Positions 45,915 through 46,588 of a DNA stretch of 46,588 nt are shown piece by piece. The position numbers and the translations under genes were made by a program. Under the pieces are notes generated by a model that had not been told where the DNA came from, made no database searches, and was given only the letters and a program-made list of their open reading frames with translations. The DNA comes from a virus: positions 1 through 46,588 of the IMG/VR virus record IMGVR_UViG_3300042946_001008; one strand, given 5' to 3'. The stretch's first letter is position 1. Each line of letters starts with the position of its first letter.

Positions 45915-46588
45915 TTACTTACTGTTAACCTCTTCAAATTCTACGTCAGACCCATCAAACTCCATATCACCCATTTGTTCATTAACTTGACTATACAAGT
46001 CTTGAGTTATTTTTTGGAATTTAACGTTAATTTCTTCAGTTAAAGTTTTTACAGAATCAACGTCTTTTTTTGAAACAGACTCTTTTAATTTGGAAAGGGT
46101 TTCATTGATTTCATTTTTCTGTTCTTCAGAAATTTTATCCTCTAAATCTTTCATTGATTTCTCAACACTAAATACTGTTGAGTCACCAGCATTTAGAATT
46201 TCAACTTCTTCTTTAGCTTTCTTGTCTGACTCCGCGTTTAACTCAGCTTCTTGTTTCATCCTTTCAATATCTTCTTTAGATAAACCTGATGATGTCTCGA
46301 TACGAATAGTTTGTTGTTTATTTGTACCTTTGTCTAACGCGGACACATTAATAATACCGTTAGCGTCAATATCAAAAGTCACTTCAATTTGAGGGACACC
46401 TCTCATTGATGGTGGAATTCCGTCCAAGTGGAAACGACCAATTGTTCTGTTATCTTTCGCCATTGTTCTTTCACCTTGAAGTACGTGGATTTCAACTGAA
46501 GGTTGATTGTCAACTGCGGTTGAGAAAACCTGTGATTTCTTGGTTGGAATTGTAGTGTTTGCTTCAATCAATTTTGTGAATACCCCGC
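45915..46588 (-). CDS. dnaK: Hsp70 chaperone DnaK, 5' end beyond window
   Basis: C-terminal 224 residues; the frame is open to the window edge ([20 protein letters not shown]). It contains the whole substrate-binding beta domain ([44 protein letters not shown]) and a helical lid ending in an acidic tail ([17 protein letters not shown]). The sequence is very close to Bacteroidota DnaK, with some substitutions (PPSMRGVP for PPAPRGVP-like). In a phage it probably helps fold virion proteins, and it may be a captured host gene. Confidence 0.93.
   Translation of the reverse strand, partial: GVFTKLIEANTTIPTKKSQVFSTAVDNQPSVEIHVLQGERTMAKDNRTIGRFHLDGIPPSMRGVPQIEVTFDIDANGIINVSALDKGTNKQQTIRIETSSGLSKEDIERMKQEAELNAESDKKAKEEVEILNAGDSTVFSVEKSMKDLEDKISEEQKNEINETLSKLKESVSKKDVDSVKTLTEEINVKFQKITQDLYSQVNEQMGDMEFDGSDVEFEEVNSK

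Overview
The window looks like part of a large double-stranded DNA phage (jumbo-phage style) infecting a member of the Bacteroidota, probably a flavobacterium-like host. The DNA is AT-rich. Promoters follow the Bacteroidota pattern TTTG / 19-20 bp / TAnnTTTG. Secreted proteins carry Bacteroidota-type signal peptides, and the partial DnaK at the right edge is Bacteroidota-like. Phage character comes from densely packed small genes of unknown function, an endolysin-like peptidase, a holin-like protein, two RNA ligases, a P-loop polynucleotide-kinase-like protein, free-standing homing endonucleases and a very large tRNA array. No terminase, capsid or tail gene lies in the window, so the phage call is an inference.

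Layout. 1-1094: two secreted adhesin-like proteins, the first cut by the window edge. 1182-2968: a transcription unit with tandem promoters, boxA-like motifs and a terminator, holding about 1.3 kb of structured non-coding RNA with an embedded tRNA-Met. 3061-5199: a lipoprotein, an M23-like protein, an M15-type peptidase and a membrane-anchored GAF protein. 5281-10515: a minus-strand cluster rich in RNA-repair proteins: Rnl1-type ligase, DraRnl/Rnl5-type ligase, calcineurin-like phosphoesterase and a cyclic-phosphate-processing receiver (cREC) protein. Methylglyoxal synthase, a cupin and small proteins are in the same cluster. 10607-11509: a zinc-ribbon protein.

11660-23730 is the tRNA region, all on the minus strand. 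It holds 28 canonical-looking tRNAs (two more lie outside, at 1594 and 26711), plus five unusual tRNA-like genes that share one acceptor stem. Four homing-endonuclease genes sit between tRNAs. Unusually long spacers fold into hairpins with GNRA or UUCG tetraloops when read on the same strand as the tRNAs. Several sub-operons start with a promoter followed by a boxA-like GTTCTTTGA leader, the motif known from rRNA leaders. I found no canonical tRNA-Ala.

23754-46588: small phage proteins, an archaemetzincin-like protease, a glycosylation cluster of five genes (27023-30840), an HNH nuclease, and a block of probable virion or injected proteins. A second metabolic and RNA-repair group follows: thioesterase, IMPDH/GMP-reductase-like protein, cupin, P-loop kinase and HAD phosphatase. 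A holin-like protein, a CAP-domain protein, a papain-like protein and DnaK close the window.

Three themes link the parts. First, the phage carries its own tRNA supply together with enzymes able to mend cleaved RNA. Second, the tRNAs are co-transcribed with large structured RNAs under rRNA-like antitermination signals. Third, many otherwise unrelated proteins carry similar short terminal peptides (for example ILTESQ, IVTESQ, ISESK, IISEQ), which may be virion-sorting or processing tags.
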